Positions 41,200 through 51,117 of a stretch of DNA of 64,000 nucleotides are shown piece by piece (within the stretch, counting starts at the first letter, position 1; every line of letters begins with the position of its first letter). A program made the translations under genes and the position numbers. The DNA is from Prado023 sp963798745 (GTDB lineage Bacteria > Actinomycetota > Actinomycetes > S36-B12 > CAIYMF01), in NCBI GenBank assembly GCA_963798745.1, contig CAWCUF010000002.1, positions 390,710 through 454,709 on the forward strand. The letters run 5' to 3'. The notes beneath the pieces are model-generated. The model was not told where the DNA came from and did not search any database. It saw only the letters and a program-made list of their open reading frames with translations.

Positions 41200-41676
41200 G
41201 GGAAGGAGCGAACGTCCCCGCGACCGAACGCGAAGGAGCGGCTCACGGCGGTCCATGCCCAGACCGGTGCACCGGTCGTGTTCGACCCTCATAGCGGGAT
41301 CGACCTGGCCGACGCGGTCGCCGCCAGCCGTGCCAGTGGCCCTTCCTGCCGGACCGGAGACCACCGATACATCGACGGCGGCTACCCATCCAACGCCGAG
41401 AACGCGGACCTAGCAGCCGGATACGCACGGGTGCTGGTGCTGCTCCCTTCAGCGGCAGGGCACCAACTCCGGTCGGCTGGGGCATGCATCTGGAGAGGCA
41501 GGTCGACCAGTTGCGCGCACGCGGCAGCAGAGTCGAGACGATCGCCCCGGACAGCAGCGCACAGCACCTGTTCGGCACCAATGCGAAGGATCCATCACTG
41601 CGTCCAACCCGCCGCTCGAGCTGGTTACGACCAAGCCCGAGCCCAGGCAGAGCAACTCACGGAGTTCTGGCGCTGA
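41200..41676 (+). pseudogene. remnant of a patatin-like phospholipase
   Basis: The last third of a patatin-like protein is readable over two frames: TGDHRYIDGGYPSNAENADL (with the catalytic Asp of the DGG motif), then HLERQVDQLRARGSRVETIA, then ARAQAEQLTEFWR at the stop. Shifts occur near 41465 and 41608. The part with the GxSxG nucleophile is missing, so no activity is expected. Confidence 0.65.
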
Positions 41677-41941
41677 CGCCCCCGAATCCAGTCCGCTCGA
41701 TAGGCGTGACGACACCTGTCGATTCGGGCGGGGACGACGCACTGTGCTCGGACAGAGTGGACCCGGGTCCGCAGGCTTGCAGCGTCCGGCGCTCGCGCTC
41801 TACGCGGCGGAATGCAGCGCCTGGAATGGTCGAGTGGTCGACCTCAGGACACCGGCGGATCGTGACCGCCCTGGGGTATCCCCACCTCAAGCGCCAAACC
41901 CGAACTGCACCTGTTCGCGTAGCAGTCCTGTCCTATGGGGG

Positions 41942-42320
41942 TCAGATGTTCTCGACGAGGAACAGGATGACCACGACTACGATGGCGATCTCGAGCACGA
42001 CGGGACCGAGGGTCAGAAGCAGCGGCGAGGTGGCCCGGTTCCCGGGTAGGTGCGGGCCCTGGAGGGCGCGCAGAGCGCCTCGGTAGCGGGCCAGACCCAT
42101 GAGGGTCATGGAGTAGCCGACGACCAAGAAGATGGTCACGAGCGTGACCTGCACCCAAGTGGGCCACGCGTCCCCCAGCAGGCTGCTCACCAGCGAGCCA
42201 CCACCGGCGATGGCCAGCCCGGTCCGCAGCACAGCGAACAGGGTGCGCTCGGCGGCGAAGACGGTGCGGTACTGGGCGAGTTTGCTGGGTCGTCGGGGCG
42301 CGAGGCGTGTGCGTCGTCAT
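41942..42320 (-). pseudogene. DUF202-type membrane protein, frameshifted near the start
   Basis: The body from about 42300 to 41942 is an intact DUF202 domain: KLAQYRTVFAAERTLFAVLR, TGLAIAGGGSLVSSLLGD and YSMTLMGLARYRGALRALQ, then a last helix ending FLVENI. The only plausible ATG (42320) is one base out of frame; removing one C in ACCCAGC would join MTTHTPRAPTT to it. Alternatively GTG 42232 starts a shortened form. It is a single-lesion gene or an assembly error. Confidence 0.6.
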
Positions 42321-42489
42321 GGGCACTGTTGTAGCGAGCCCGCGGCGGGGCGCGCTGGATCGGGAGGTGGCCCTCAGCGACGGGGTGTTCGCGATCCTGA
42401 TCGCGATCCTGGTGCTGGAGCCTGCCGTGCCAATCAGCGGCGATGCGATCGTGCCGAACCCTGCCACCGAGACCGACGACGCGACATAG
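42319..42489 (+). pseudogene. N-terminal fragment of a TMEM175-type channel
   Basis: The frame LDREVALSDGVFAILIAILVLE carries the FSDGVFAI-like first helix of TMEM175/DUF1211 potassium channels, then reads only to AVPISGDAIV before a stop after 56 codons. Full-length bacterial members are about 200 residues. The start overlaps the DUF202 start on the other strand. Confidence 0.5.
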
Positions 42490-42599
42490 GGTTCCAGCCG
42501 GGCTGACTTGAAACGGCCCAGCGCGTCGGTCCCGCTGGCCAACGCGGACCCCCCGCCCATGGCGGTCAGCGACGCTGCCGCCCACTCGCCGAAGGCCCC

Positions 42600-43499
42600 C
42601 GACGCTTTCTGCGTAGCGACCTGAGCGATCAGATCGCGCTGCAGGAACGCCGCCACCACGACCGCCGAAGCCGCGCCCGCCATCAGCGAGAGGAAGCCGG
42701 TGGTCCGGGCGGACAGGCTGAGAACAACAATGAGCGGCACGATCGCGATGGGGGAGACAGTGCTGAACTGCGACTCGATCGCCGCTTGTACCGACGAGGC
42801 GTCGAAGCCGCCCTGCCCACGTCGCGCAAACCCAGAACGACGAACACGCCAGCGCTGAGTATCCAGCCAGGCGCCAGCGGGACCCGCGGGGCCCGCCGGT
42901 GAACAGATGGATCCACCCCCACAACCGAGGCGGTGAGGGGGAACGTGTCCAAGATCCGCGACAGGGAGTCTCCGAACAGGGCCCCCGACACTGCGGCACC
43001 GGCGGTCACCGCCGGCGAGACGCCCATGGACGGTGCCAGGGCAACGAAGGGCAGCCCCACAGCCGCGATCGTGGTGAACGAGCTCCCGATGGCCAACGAC
43101 AGCGCCGACGCCAGAACGAACACCAGGATGTAGAGGATCGCCGGCGTCCCGAACTGGGCCCCGTAGCACACGACCGTGGCGATCGTGCCGGACAGGAGAA
43201 GCGAACCGGTCAGGGCACCCACCGCCAACAGCACGAACACAGTTCCCAACGCCGAATCGATACTCGAGCGGATCGCCTTGGCCAGATCCTCAGCCGAGCT
43301 TCCCCCAACCCTTGGCGATGACCATCGCCGCAGCCAACCCGAACATCATCGCCACCTGCAGCGGCCCGTCCTCGGCACTCTCGACGAAAAGCGCCACCGA
43401 GCCCAGTATCAGCAGCACCATGGTCCCGACCGTCATCACGGCCGCGGGAAGCCCGGCCGTCGCAGCAGTCGGGGCCTCATCCGGTATCTCAGACTTCAC
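42600..43499 (-). pseudogene. NhaC-type Na+/H+ antiporter, frameshifted and truncated
   Basis: ATG 43499 begins a normal N-terminus with two helices, but reads into a stop after KGWGKLG (43290). With one G fewer in that G-run, the match continues as SSAEDLAKAIRSSIDSALGT, GSSFTTIAAVGLPFVALA and FGDSLSRILDTFPLT. Near 42810 it shifts again to FDASSVQAAIESQFSTVSPI and FLQRDLIAQVATQ. The C-terminal third is missing. Two shifts plus truncation indicate a dead antiporter gene. Confidence 0.7.
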
Positions 43500-43815
43500 G
43501 CGCGCTCCAGTCCTCTCGCCTCCGGTCCTGTCGGCTCAACCGGGCGTGGTGCTGACACTCGGCCAGGCAGCAGGGGTGTCCGGTGACCTTCCCACAGCGC
43601 ACGCCGCCAGATGCAGGAGGACGCGCCCGCCGACCAGGACCTGCCACACGGTACATCTACGGCGCCGGCCGGAGTTTGGCCAGCGGTCAACGAACAGGCG
43701 CCCACCTGGACCCATCCCGTTGCCGGCGTCGGGCACGCTAGTACCTGGGGCTCGGCAGGACTGGCGCTGAGGCGGTGGTAGGTGACCGATCGCGAGACAA
43801 CTCCTTGGAGGACTG

Positions 43816-44394
43816 ATGGCCAACCCACCGGAGAAGCACCTTCGGCTTCGCGAACTCGATCACCACCAACGGCGGCGGGTGTCGATCGGGTCGGCGCTTC
43901 GTTGCGTGCTGCTGGTGGTTGTGCTGCTGTTGCTGTACGCCGTCTGGCCCTTCGATGCGGCGCCCGACGCGGTCGGGGACGTACTGCTGCTGGGGCTCGC
44001 GGCCGGGCTGTTCGTGTGGGTGCTGGTCCGGCAGGTCCGGCACATCATGGCTGCGCGCCTGCCGGAGGTGAGGGCGATCGAGGCCCTCGTCGTGAGCGTC
44101 ACGTTGTTCGTCGTACTTGTGGCCGGTTCGTACCTGTACCTCAGTAGCGCAGTTCCTGCAGCGTTCTCCGAGCCGCTGGACCGGATGGGCGCCCTCTACT
44201 TCACAGTGACCGTGCTGTCGACGGTCGGCTTCGGGGACATCCATCCAGTGAGTTCGCTTGCCAGAGCCGCTGTCACGGGGCAGATGGTGATGGATGTGGT
44301 CCTGGTCGGCGTCGTCGTGCGGGTCCTGGTGGCTGCCGCCAGGATCAGTCTGCACCCTGCGTCAGAGAAGCCGGGAGTTGCCTCCGGGGACTGA
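43816..44394 (+). CDS. two-helix potassium channel
   Basis: A 192-residue membrane protein. Two helices near residues 28-48 and 52-72 precede the pore module. This consists of a helix near 92-112, the pore helix YFTVTVLS, the selectivity filter TVGFGDI near 135-141 and the last helix near 155-178. The filter fits the K+ channel TVG(Y/F)GD consensus. No RCK or other regulatory domain follows, only a short tail. TTGGAGGAC is a good ribosome binding site. It is an intact gene between two pseudogenes. Confidence 0.88.
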   Translation: MANPPEKHLRLRELDHHQRRRVSIGSALRCVLLVVVLLLLYAVWPFDAAPDAVGDVLLLGLAAGLFVWVLVRQVRHIMAARLPEVRAIEALVVSVTLFVVLVAGSYLYLSSAVPAAFSEPLDRMGALYFTVTVLSTVGFGDIHPVSSLARAAVTGQMVMDVVLVGVVVRVLVAAARISLHPASEKPGVASGD

Positions 44395-44502
44395 CTGTCA
44401 CCCGAGCCTGATCGCCCGGCGGGGCCTGGTTGCGCAGGCAACGGAGACGATGTCGGACGCGCCGCACGCAGAACGCGCGGTCAGTGTCGTGCTCGTGATG
44501 CT

Positions 44503-45489
44503 TCAGGCCCCAGCCGCGGCAGGGGCTACGGTGATGCGTCCGTCGTGGATGGCATGGGTGAAGGCGGCAAAGTCGGCGTCGTTCTGTTGGGCGTATGCGC
44601 GGGCGAACTGGCCGATGGCGCGATCGAAGGTGTCGGTGTCGCCGAGGTAGGCGGCGATGGAGACGGCGTCACCGGCCCGGGCGTGTGCATGGGCCAGTGT
44701 GCCTCCGCACACGGCGGCGTACCCGAGCAGTCGGTCGGGGGTCATCGCAGCGACGTTGGCTGAGCCCTTCATGTCGTGGAACTGGCGCCAGTAGTACGTA
44801 CCGGAAGAGCGGGAGCTTCCTGACCAGCCGAGGAAGATGTCGCTGGAGGCCTGCATGAGCCGCCGCCCCTGAACCACCCGTTGGCCGTGGTTGGCGTAGG
44901 TGCTGGGGGGCAGGTGCTCCTCGAGGACCGACGCGGTGGCCTCCGGCAAGACCAACCTGCGCGTACCACACGTCCAGGGCCGGGATGGCGGCCATCCGCG
45001 CCAGTGACTGTCGGTAGGACGACGTGGCCTGCACGGCGACCTCGGTGCCGGTGTCGTCGGGGAATCCGTTGTCCCGGGCGGCGAGGACGAAGCTGGTGGC
45101 CAGCCTCTTGAAGTCCCATTCCCAGGGCCCGGGCAGGGTCTCGTCGAAGTCGTTGACGTCGAAGACCTGGCGACGCTCGGCAGGGGCTACGTGCCGAAGT
45201 TGGCCAAGTGGGCATCCCCGCACAACTGCGTGGTCAGGCCCGTGGTGGGCGTGCCCGCCAGGTCGGCGGCCATGATCGCCGCAGCCCCCCGGAAGAAGGA
45301 GAACGCGGACTCGGCCATCCGCGCGTGACGCACGGGAACCAGCCACTGCAGCCGGTGGGCGTCCTGGGCAGTCAGGATCGACACCGGGTCCGCGCGCTGC
45401 GCTGGGGGCTCCCAGGCCGCGTGATCGCTTGGCCGCACATGGGTGCGCAGGGCGCGTGCGACCTGCGCCCTTTCGGCGGCGTTCGTCAT
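44503..45489 (-). pseudogene. DUF2252 gene with internal deletion and frameshift
   Basis: The N-terminal part (ATG 45489 to about 45190) reads HARMAESAFSFFRGAAAIMA and LCGDAHLANFGT, then hits a stop. The next frame continues RRQVFDVNDFDETLPGPWEW. After LDVWYAQ it jumps in another frame to ATASVLEEHLPPSTYANHGQ and FHDMKGSANVAAM to the end at 44503. The central 150 or so codons of the family are missing. Compare the intact copy at 52519-53949. Neither frame alone gives a functional protein. Confidence 0.75.
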
Positions 45490-45721
45490 CGTCACGGGGT
45501 CGCCGTTCGCTTCTTCACGGGACAACGATGCCGTGCCGCAATGTCGGTGTCCCGGCGCGCCGGGGTCCGCGTGGTGAGTCCCTGCGGACTTCAGCCCGTG
45601 GGCGCGTCGTGCCCGGTAGCGTACTTCGTGTCCAGCCCGTGCGTGGACACGTCCGAGGCTGCATGGGACGAGGACGAGCGGCCCGACCTGCACGAGGGCG
45701 GCCGGTGAGTATGGAGGCGTG

Positions 45722-46882
45722 ATGCCCGAACCAGACCAAGCGGCTGACGATCGCCGGCCGGATGCGTTTGACGGTGCGCCGGCGTGGGTGATGCCGGTCA
45801 TCCGGCGGGCGACCTGGCGCGTGGCCAGCGTCGTGCTGATCATCACCGTCTTGGTCGTTGCATTCGACCGGGCGCGTGGGCTGGTGGGCATGCTGGTGAT
45901 CGCCCTGTTCTTCGGGATGGCGATGGACCCGGGGGTGACGTGGTTGAACCGTCGGTTCGGGTGGCGTCGGGGTTCTGCCACGGGGGTGATCTTCCTGGGC
46001 CTGGTCGTGTTCGTGGTCCTGATGATCTTCGTGCTGATCCCGGCGACTGTGCAGATGGCGCAGCGAATCAGTGACCAGTTGCCGGGTTGGTTGACCGAGA
46101 TCGAGCGGACCTTCCACATCACCATCGGAGACGGCCAGCACTCAGCCGCGGCCGCGGACCTGCAGGCGGCGGTTCAGAATTGGGCGCAGGACTCGTGGCA
46201 GCAGGTCCTGGGCCTGGCCTCGGGAGTTGTGGGCTTGGTGTTCCAGTTCTTCACGATCGCGATGTTCACGTTCTACTTCGCGGCTGACGCGCCGAAGATC
46301 CGCCAGTCGCTGCTGCGACGGCTGACCCCGGAACGTCAGCAGCGCGTGGGCTGGTCATGGGACACTGCCGTCCAGCAGACTGGGGGGTACTTCTACTCGC
46401 GGCTGCTGCTGATGCTGATCAACGGCAGCCTGTTCTTCTTCGTGATGCTGCTGGTGGGCGTTCCGTGGCTGATCGCGCTGCCGATGTCGGTGTTCGAGGG
46501 GTTCGTTGCGGAGTTCATCCCGGCGGTCGGCACCTACATCGGCGCCGCCGTTCCCATCGTGGTCACCCTCGGGCTGCAGGGCTTCGTCCCCGCCGTGGTC
46601 CTGCTCGTGTGGACGATCATCTACCAGCAGCTCGAGAACTACTGGCTCAGTCCACGGATCAGTGCCAGGACGATGGAGATCAACGGTGGTGTCGCGTTCG
46701 CCTCCGCCCTGGCCGGGGGTGCCATTGCCGGACCGATGGGGGCGTTCATGGCGCTACCGGTCGCGGCGTGGGTGACCTCGTTCCTCAAGCAGTACGGAGC
46801 CAGCTACCCGCTGGTCTACCACTCGACCTACGACGAACCGGTCGAGGGCAGCGAAACCGCGGACCAGCCCTCCACCGGCTGA
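45722..46882 (+). CDS. AI-2E family (PerM) transporter
   Basis: A 386-residue membrane protein. It has helices near 28-48, 55-75 and 85-110, a soluble stretch of about 100 residues, then five more helices including the motifs EFIPAVGTYIGAAVP and YQQLENYWLSPRI, which are diagnostic of the family. GGAGG at 45713 supports the ATG at 45722. Members export autoinducer-2 or other small molecules, or act in Na+/H+ exchange. The substrate is not predictable. Confidence 0.88.
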   Translation: MPEPDQAADDRRPDAFDGAPAWVMPVIRRATWRVASVVLIITVLVVAFDRARGLVGMLVIALFFGMAMDPGVTWLNRRFGWRRGSATGVIFLGLVVFVVLMIFVLIPATVQMAQRISDQLPGWLTEIERTFHITIGDGQHSAAAADLQAAVQNWAQDSWQQVLGLASGVVGLVFQFFTIAMFTFYFAADAPKIRQSLLRRLTPERQQRVGWSWDTAVQQTGGYFYSRLLLMLINGSLFFFVMLLVGVPWLIALPMSVFEGFVAEFIPAVGTYIGAAVPIVVTLGLQGFVPAVVLLVWTIIYQQLENYWLSPRISARTMEINGGVAFASALAGGAIAGPMGAFMALPVAAWVTSFLKQYGASYPLVYHSTYDEPVEGSETADQPSTG

Positions 46883-46918
46883 CACGGCCCAGCCTGCCCG
46901 GTCTTGGGCGTCGACCTC

Positions 46919-47983
46919 TCAGCCGGCGAACTCCGTCTGTTCCACGGGCCGGTCCCGCTCGAGGTGCTTGGTCAGCCACTCGCCGCCGAATGCGGCCACG
47001 AAGCCCACGCCTGCTCCGAGGAGGTACTCGGCCAGGCGCATGCTCAGGGCGAGCCCGCTCTCCGGCCCCAGCGAGGCCGCCGCCATGATCACTGCCAGGG
47101 GCGTCAGGAGCAGCTTGGACACCAGGCCGTTGCGCAACAGGAGGACCGCACCGACCAGCGCGAGGCCCATCGTCACTGTGAACAGCACCCGTGTCGACAG
47201 ACCGAGTGACATGAGCCACGCGGCCAGGAGGATGCCCGCCAACGTCGAGCCCACGGTCTCCCATGTGGACCTGCGGGCGGCGGCTGAGGTGGGGGCCAGG
47301 ACTCCGACGAGTGCGAAGACGGCCCAGTATGGCCTGAACCCACCGGTGAGGGCATCGACGACCAGCAGGAGCGCCGATGCGAGCGACCCGAGCATCAGTG
47401 GGTACACCCAGTCACTCAACGCCGGGTGGCGTGCCATGCGATGCAGCCGAGCCATGTCGACGGTCAGGGCCACGGCAGGGACGGGTACGCGTGGGGCCCT
47501 GACGAGCCGTGGGACGACGACCATCAGGAGCACGGACCACAGCGACCCACTCGCGGCGATGACCGCGATCTCCCCGGGGGCAGTGACGCTCGTCGAGAGG
47601 ACGGATGCCGCCATCCCCGCGGTCGCGACCGGGTACCAGGCCAACTGGCTGACAAGACCTGCCTCAGTCAACGCCCCGTGCGCGAGGTAGAGCAGGAAGA
47701 CCCAGACGGCTCCGCCGGTCGCAGAGGGGCCCGCGACCGTCCCGACCACGATGGCCGCTGGCGTCCCCACGGCGGCGACTGCGATCCACTGGGGGCGCGA
47801 CGCTTCAGGGCCGAGGCTCGACATGGACACGAGGACGGCGACCAAGGCGGCCACGATCGTCGGTCCGGTCACGCTCCCCGTGCGCCAGAGCTGCACGCCG
47901 ACGGGGACGAGGACCGACAGCCCGATGCGGATCGCAAGGTCCCATCGAAGCAGCATTCGGGTCGGCAGAGTGGACAGGTCCAT
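46919..47983 (-). CDS. FUSC-family membrane protein (aromatic acid exporter-like)
   Basis: A 354-residue protein with two sets of about five helices separated by a basic linker (VPRLVRAPRVPVPAVA). The second half contains YWAVFALVGVLAP and RSTWETVGSTLAGILLAAW, the FUSC signature of p-hydroxybenzoate efflux pumps. The first half is a diverged copy (VTGPTIVAALVAVLV). It is complete and convergent with the AI-2E transporter. It is probably an efflux protein; its substrate is unknown. Confidence 0.78.
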   Translation of the reverse strand: MDLSTLPTRMLLRWDLAIRIGLSVLVPVGVQLWRTGSVTGPTIVAALVAVLVSMSSLGPEASRPQWIAVAAVGTPAAIVVGTVAGPSATGGAVWVFLLYLAHGALTEAGLVSQLAWYPVATAGMAASVLSTSVTAPGEIAVIAASGSLWSVLLMVVVPRLVRAPRVPVPAVALTVDMARLHRMARHPALSDWVYPLMLGSLASALLLVVDALTGGFRPYWAVFALVGVLAPTSAAARRSTWETVGSTLAGILLAAWLMSLGLSTRVLFTVTMGLALVGAVLLLRNGLVSKLLLTPLAVIMAAASLGPESGLALSMRLAEYLLGAGVGFVAAFGGEWLTKHLERDRPVEQTEFAG

Positions 47984-48183
47984 GACCGGATGCTAAGTGC
48001 ACGGTGTCTGCGTGCCGGCCCGTACCCGGCGCCCTGCGCGGGACTCCGCGGGCTACGCTGGCCCGGCGTGCGGGAGTGCACCGGATGTTCCCCAGGCAGG
48101 AGGTGGACGGCTATGTCCGCTCACGTCGCGCCGGCGGTTGGTGAGTCTGGGCGATCCCCGGCAAGGCAGTGCGGACCAGTGTC

Positions 48184-48333
48184 GTGACGCTGGTGGTGCT
48201 GTTGGCGCCGGTCGTGCTGGCAGCTGCGGTCGTGGGACCGGATGCGGCCTTGCCGATGGCGCTGGCCGAGGTGATGTGCCTGACGGTCGCCGCGAAGCTC
48301 ACGCCCCAGTATGCGGCGCAGATGGTGGCGTAG
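48184..48333 (+). CDS. 49-residue single-helix peptide, doubtful
   Basis: GTG 48184 encodes a hydrophobic TLVVLLAPVVLAAAVVG segment followed by PMALAEVMCLTVAAKL and a stop. It may be a real small membrane peptide or a remnant of the membrane part of the transporter whose STAS domain fragment lies just downstream. No strong ribosome binding site is present. Confidence 0.25.
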   Translation: MTLVVLLAPVVLAAAVVGPDAALPMALAEVMCLTVAAKLTPQYAAQMVA

Positions 48334-48364
48334 GTCGCCGTCACAGCGGCCGTGGCGGTCGGCG

Positions 48365-48665
48365 ACTGACGAGCCGGTCAACTGGGTGGTGCTCGACGCG
48401 GAGGCAACCGCCTACGCGGACTTCACGGGAACCTCGTTGTTGCTCGATCTCGTCAGCAACCTGGACGATCACACGAGATCACTTTCGTCGCGGCGGAACC
48501 GACGGCAGGTTCAGGGAGGTTCTGCAGGTCTCCGGCGTCGAGTCCGGGATGGGCGCCGGACACGTGTATCCGTCGGTGGACGAGGCGGCCAAGGCCTACA
48601 TGACCGCGCATCCGCAGGTGGCCCCGGCCCAACCGGAGACGCCGAAGACCGGCCCAGAATCCTGA
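48365..48665 (+). pseudogene. STAS-domain remnant of a SulP-type transporter
   Basis: VNWVVLDAEATAYADFTGTS and LLLDLVSNLDD match the STAS domain that ends SulP anion transporters. The reading then shifts twice (ITFVAAEP in one frame, GVESGMGAGHVYPSVDEAAK in another) and ends at 48665. The membrane domain is missing. It is a decayed 3' fragment. Confidence 0.55.
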
Positions 48666-48786
48666 GCCCGATCGGTCCTCAGGGTTCGCCGCCCGGGTTG
48701 TGCGCCGAGCTGGCCGACTGCCCACACGCGGCCCGAAGCTGCGGGCGGTGGCGCGGCGGCGGTAGCGGGGGCGGGGCGGGGCAGGC

Positions 48787-49215
48787 TCAGGTTGCCGCCA
48801 GCAGTTGATCGATCTCCTTGGCGAGCACATGCTCAGGTTGGGCGCCGACCGCCCGACCCACGGTCCGGCCGTCCCTCATCATCACCAGGGTCGGGATGCT
48901 TCGTGCATCGAAGCGAGTCGCTGCTGCCGGGCTGTCGTCGACATTGACCTTCACCACCTTGACCTTGCCCGCATAGCGACTGGCCAGTCTCTCGAGGACA
49001 GGTGCCACCATCCGGCAAGGGCCGCACCACGGGGCCCACAGGTCGATGAGCACCAGTTGACTGGTGCTCAGAGCCGCTGCGAGGTCGGCGTCGCGGGCGT
49101 CGACGATCCAGGGCAAGGCCGCGGAGCACGCTGCGCATGCGGGGCGCCCGGCCGCCGACGCGGGGACCCGGTTCTTCCTGCCGCAACCCGGGCACGTGAC
49201 AATCTGCGGGCTCAT
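48787..49215 (-). CDS. thioredoxin with N-terminal zinc ribbon (thioredoxin-2 type)
   Basis: A 142-residue protein. An N-terminal zinc ribbon has CPGC and CAAC knuckles (residues about 8-32). The thioredoxin fold follows, with active site WCGPC near 60-64, the cis-Pro in SIPTLVMM and the final helix. All catalytic residues are present. It reduces protein disulfides in the cytosol, and zinc-ribbon thioredoxins are linked with oxidative stress. ATG 49215 has GGAAGGGA upstream and begins right before the first knuckle. Confidence 0.9.
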   Translation of the reverse strand: MSPQIVTCPGCGRKNRVPASAAGRPACAACSAALPWIVDARDADLAAALSTSQLVLIDLWAPWCGPCRMVAPVLERLASRYAGKVKVVKVNVDDSPAAATRFDARSIPTLVMMRDGRTVGRAVGAQPEHVLAKEIDQLLAAT

Positions 49216-49297
49216 CGTCTGGTCCCTTCCAGCCGGATCCGGTTCGCGGCGCTGGCGGCGCTGCCTCGCGGCCATGCCCAGCCAGTGAGGTGTCCGA

Positions 49298-49546
49298 TCA
49301 GGCCGGGTCGATCTCCTCGACGACGTCAACGATGATCTCCCCGGCACCGGAATCGTCGACCGCGGCGACTGTCTCCTCGACCGTGGCCGATCCGTCCGGT
49401 GCCACCGAGACGATCAAGTCATCGACCAGCGCGTCACCGGTCTCGGTATCGACCGCCGTCACGATGTCCTCCACGACCTCGCTCCCATCGGGCGTCATGC
49501 CCTGTCGAATCTCCTCGGTGTACTCGATCCCGGAATCCTGGCTCAT
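49298..49546 (-). CDS. small acidic repetitive protein
   Basis: An 82-residue protein with about 25 Asp/Glu and almost no basic residues. It consists of a loose repeat: GSEVVEDIVTAVDTETGD, DDLIVSVAPDGSATVEETVA and SGAGEIIVDVVEE. GAGGGC precedes the ATG. I do not recognise the family; two or three beta-hairpin repeats are likely. It lies 82 bases upstream of the thioredoxin gene on the same strand. Confidence 0.6.
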   Translation of the reverse strand: MSQDSGIEYTEEIRQGMTPDGSEVVEDIVTAVDTETGDALVDDLIVSVAPDGSATVEETVAAVDDSGAGEIIVDVVEEIDPA

Positions 49547-49849
49547 GCCCTCACCATCCTTTGGCGCGTCGCGAATCGCGAGCCACGTCAACGTACCGCC
49601 CGAGACTGCGGGCCGCGCGCCGAGGACGACTGGCGGTTGACCTTCAATGCCGTGCCGAGGTGCTGCTGCCAGAGGTGTGACGTGTCCCGCAACGCATCGA
49701 GAGGGAGAGGAGGGGATGGTGATGACTGCGCTCGTGCACGCCCCCTCCGGCCCACCCCCCAACTCCCACCCCCGCCGGAGCCCACATGTGCGCCCGCACC
49801 GCCGTCGACTCGGCGGTGTCTCTCGATGAGGATTCCTGCGTTGGTGTAC

Positions 49850-50932
49850 ACATGCTCAGCGCTCCTGCCGTACGGCTGGAGTGACGAACGATCTTCTCAG
49901 CTTCCACCGAACACGAGTCCGGCTCGCATCGTCCGCCACGACGGTGCGACGCTGCTTGCTGTCACTGCCTCCGGACCGCGGGCGCTGAGGCTGTCGCCCC
50001 GGCTCGATAGGGCACCGCCAGTCGGTGACTGGGTGGCCATTCCGGCCAGGCGGACACCGGTTGACCAGCCGGCCTCGATGGGAGAGCCGGTCATCGGGCC
50101 GGTGCTGGCGGTGTTGCCCCGCCGATCCCTGCTGCGCCGGCAGTCCGCCGACGAGCGCACCGAGCAGGCCCTGGCCGCCCACGTCGACCTAGTCCTGACC
50201 TAGTCCCGACCTAGTCCCGACCTAGTCACCTGCGGCGTCGACCGGCCGTCAAGGCGGGTCGCATCCAGCGTCTGGCGGCACAGGCCTGGGACAGCGGCAC
50301 CACGCCCGTGCTCGGGCTGACCAAAGTCGTTGACCCGGGGTTGGTCGACCTGCCCCTCCTCGAGCTTGAGCATCCGGGCTGCGCGTCGTCGCCTGCGCGG
50401 CACTCGAGGGGATCGGTATCGCCGAGCTGCGCGACCTGCTGGCCGGGCGCACAGCGGCGCTGGTCGGCGAGTCGGGCGCGGGGAAGTCCACCCTGAACAA
50501 CGCTCTGCTCGGCGCCGAGGTCGCGACCACCGCGGACGTGCGCACAGGGGACGCCAAGGGGCGGCACACCACCAGCGCGCGCCAACTGCACCTGCTGCCC
50601 GGGCCCGAGGCGGGCTCGATCATCGACACCCCGGGGATCCGCTCCATCAGCCTGGCAGCCGGGGCGGACGCGGTCGACGCGGTGTTCCCGGACGTCGAGG
50701 AGCTGGCTGGCGGCTGCCGGTTCAGCGACTGCGGGCACGCCTCCGAGCCGGGCTGTGCCGTGCGGGCGGGGGCGGACGAGGGCAAACTCGCCACCGAGCG
50801 GCTGCAGGGCTGGCGTCGCCTGCAGCGGGAATCGCCAGTGCCGCGCTGCGCGCGACCCCCCACCAACACCGCGCCGAGGGCCGGCGGTTCGGCCGGATGG
50901 CCAAGCAAGCTCAGCAGCGCAAGCGGCGCTGA
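49850..50932 (+). pseudogene. rsgA: decayed rsgA (ribosome small-subunit GTPase)
   Basis: Four segments make up one RsgA. The N-terminal OB part reads YGWSDERSSQLPPNTSPARI, RRSLLRRQSADERTEQALAA and VDLVL. Next come AGRIQRLAAQAWDSGTTPVL, then the circularly permuted GTPase core LVGESGAGKSTLNNALLG, GDAKGRHTT, IDTPGIRS and GCRFSDCGH, and finally a C-terminal basic tail ending QAQQRKRR at 50932. A TAG inside an 11-base repeat (50201) and shifts near 50251, 50366 and 50829 break it. RsgA normally checks 30S maturation. Confidence 0.78.
50186..50227 (+). repeat. four tandem copies of an 11-base unit inside rsgA
   Basis: GACCTAGTCCY occurs at 50186, 50197, 50208 and, in part, 50219. Three extra units add 33 bases, so the frame is kept but TAG codons are introduced. 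It coincides exactly with the VDLV segment of RsgA. Confidence 0.85.
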
Positions 50933-51117
50933 GCTGTCTTCGCCTGCCCCTGCCGAGGAGCACCGCTCGAGCGTGAGCCGCCCTACCTCCGTCCTGGCCG
51001 GGCGGTGCCTGGCCACCCGGACGCCCGCGACGCGGTATGCAGCACCGTTCGGCAGACGAGAAGGGCGTCTCGCAACGAGGATCCCAGCAGGATCCGTGAC
51101 CGGTGAGCTGCGGCGGA

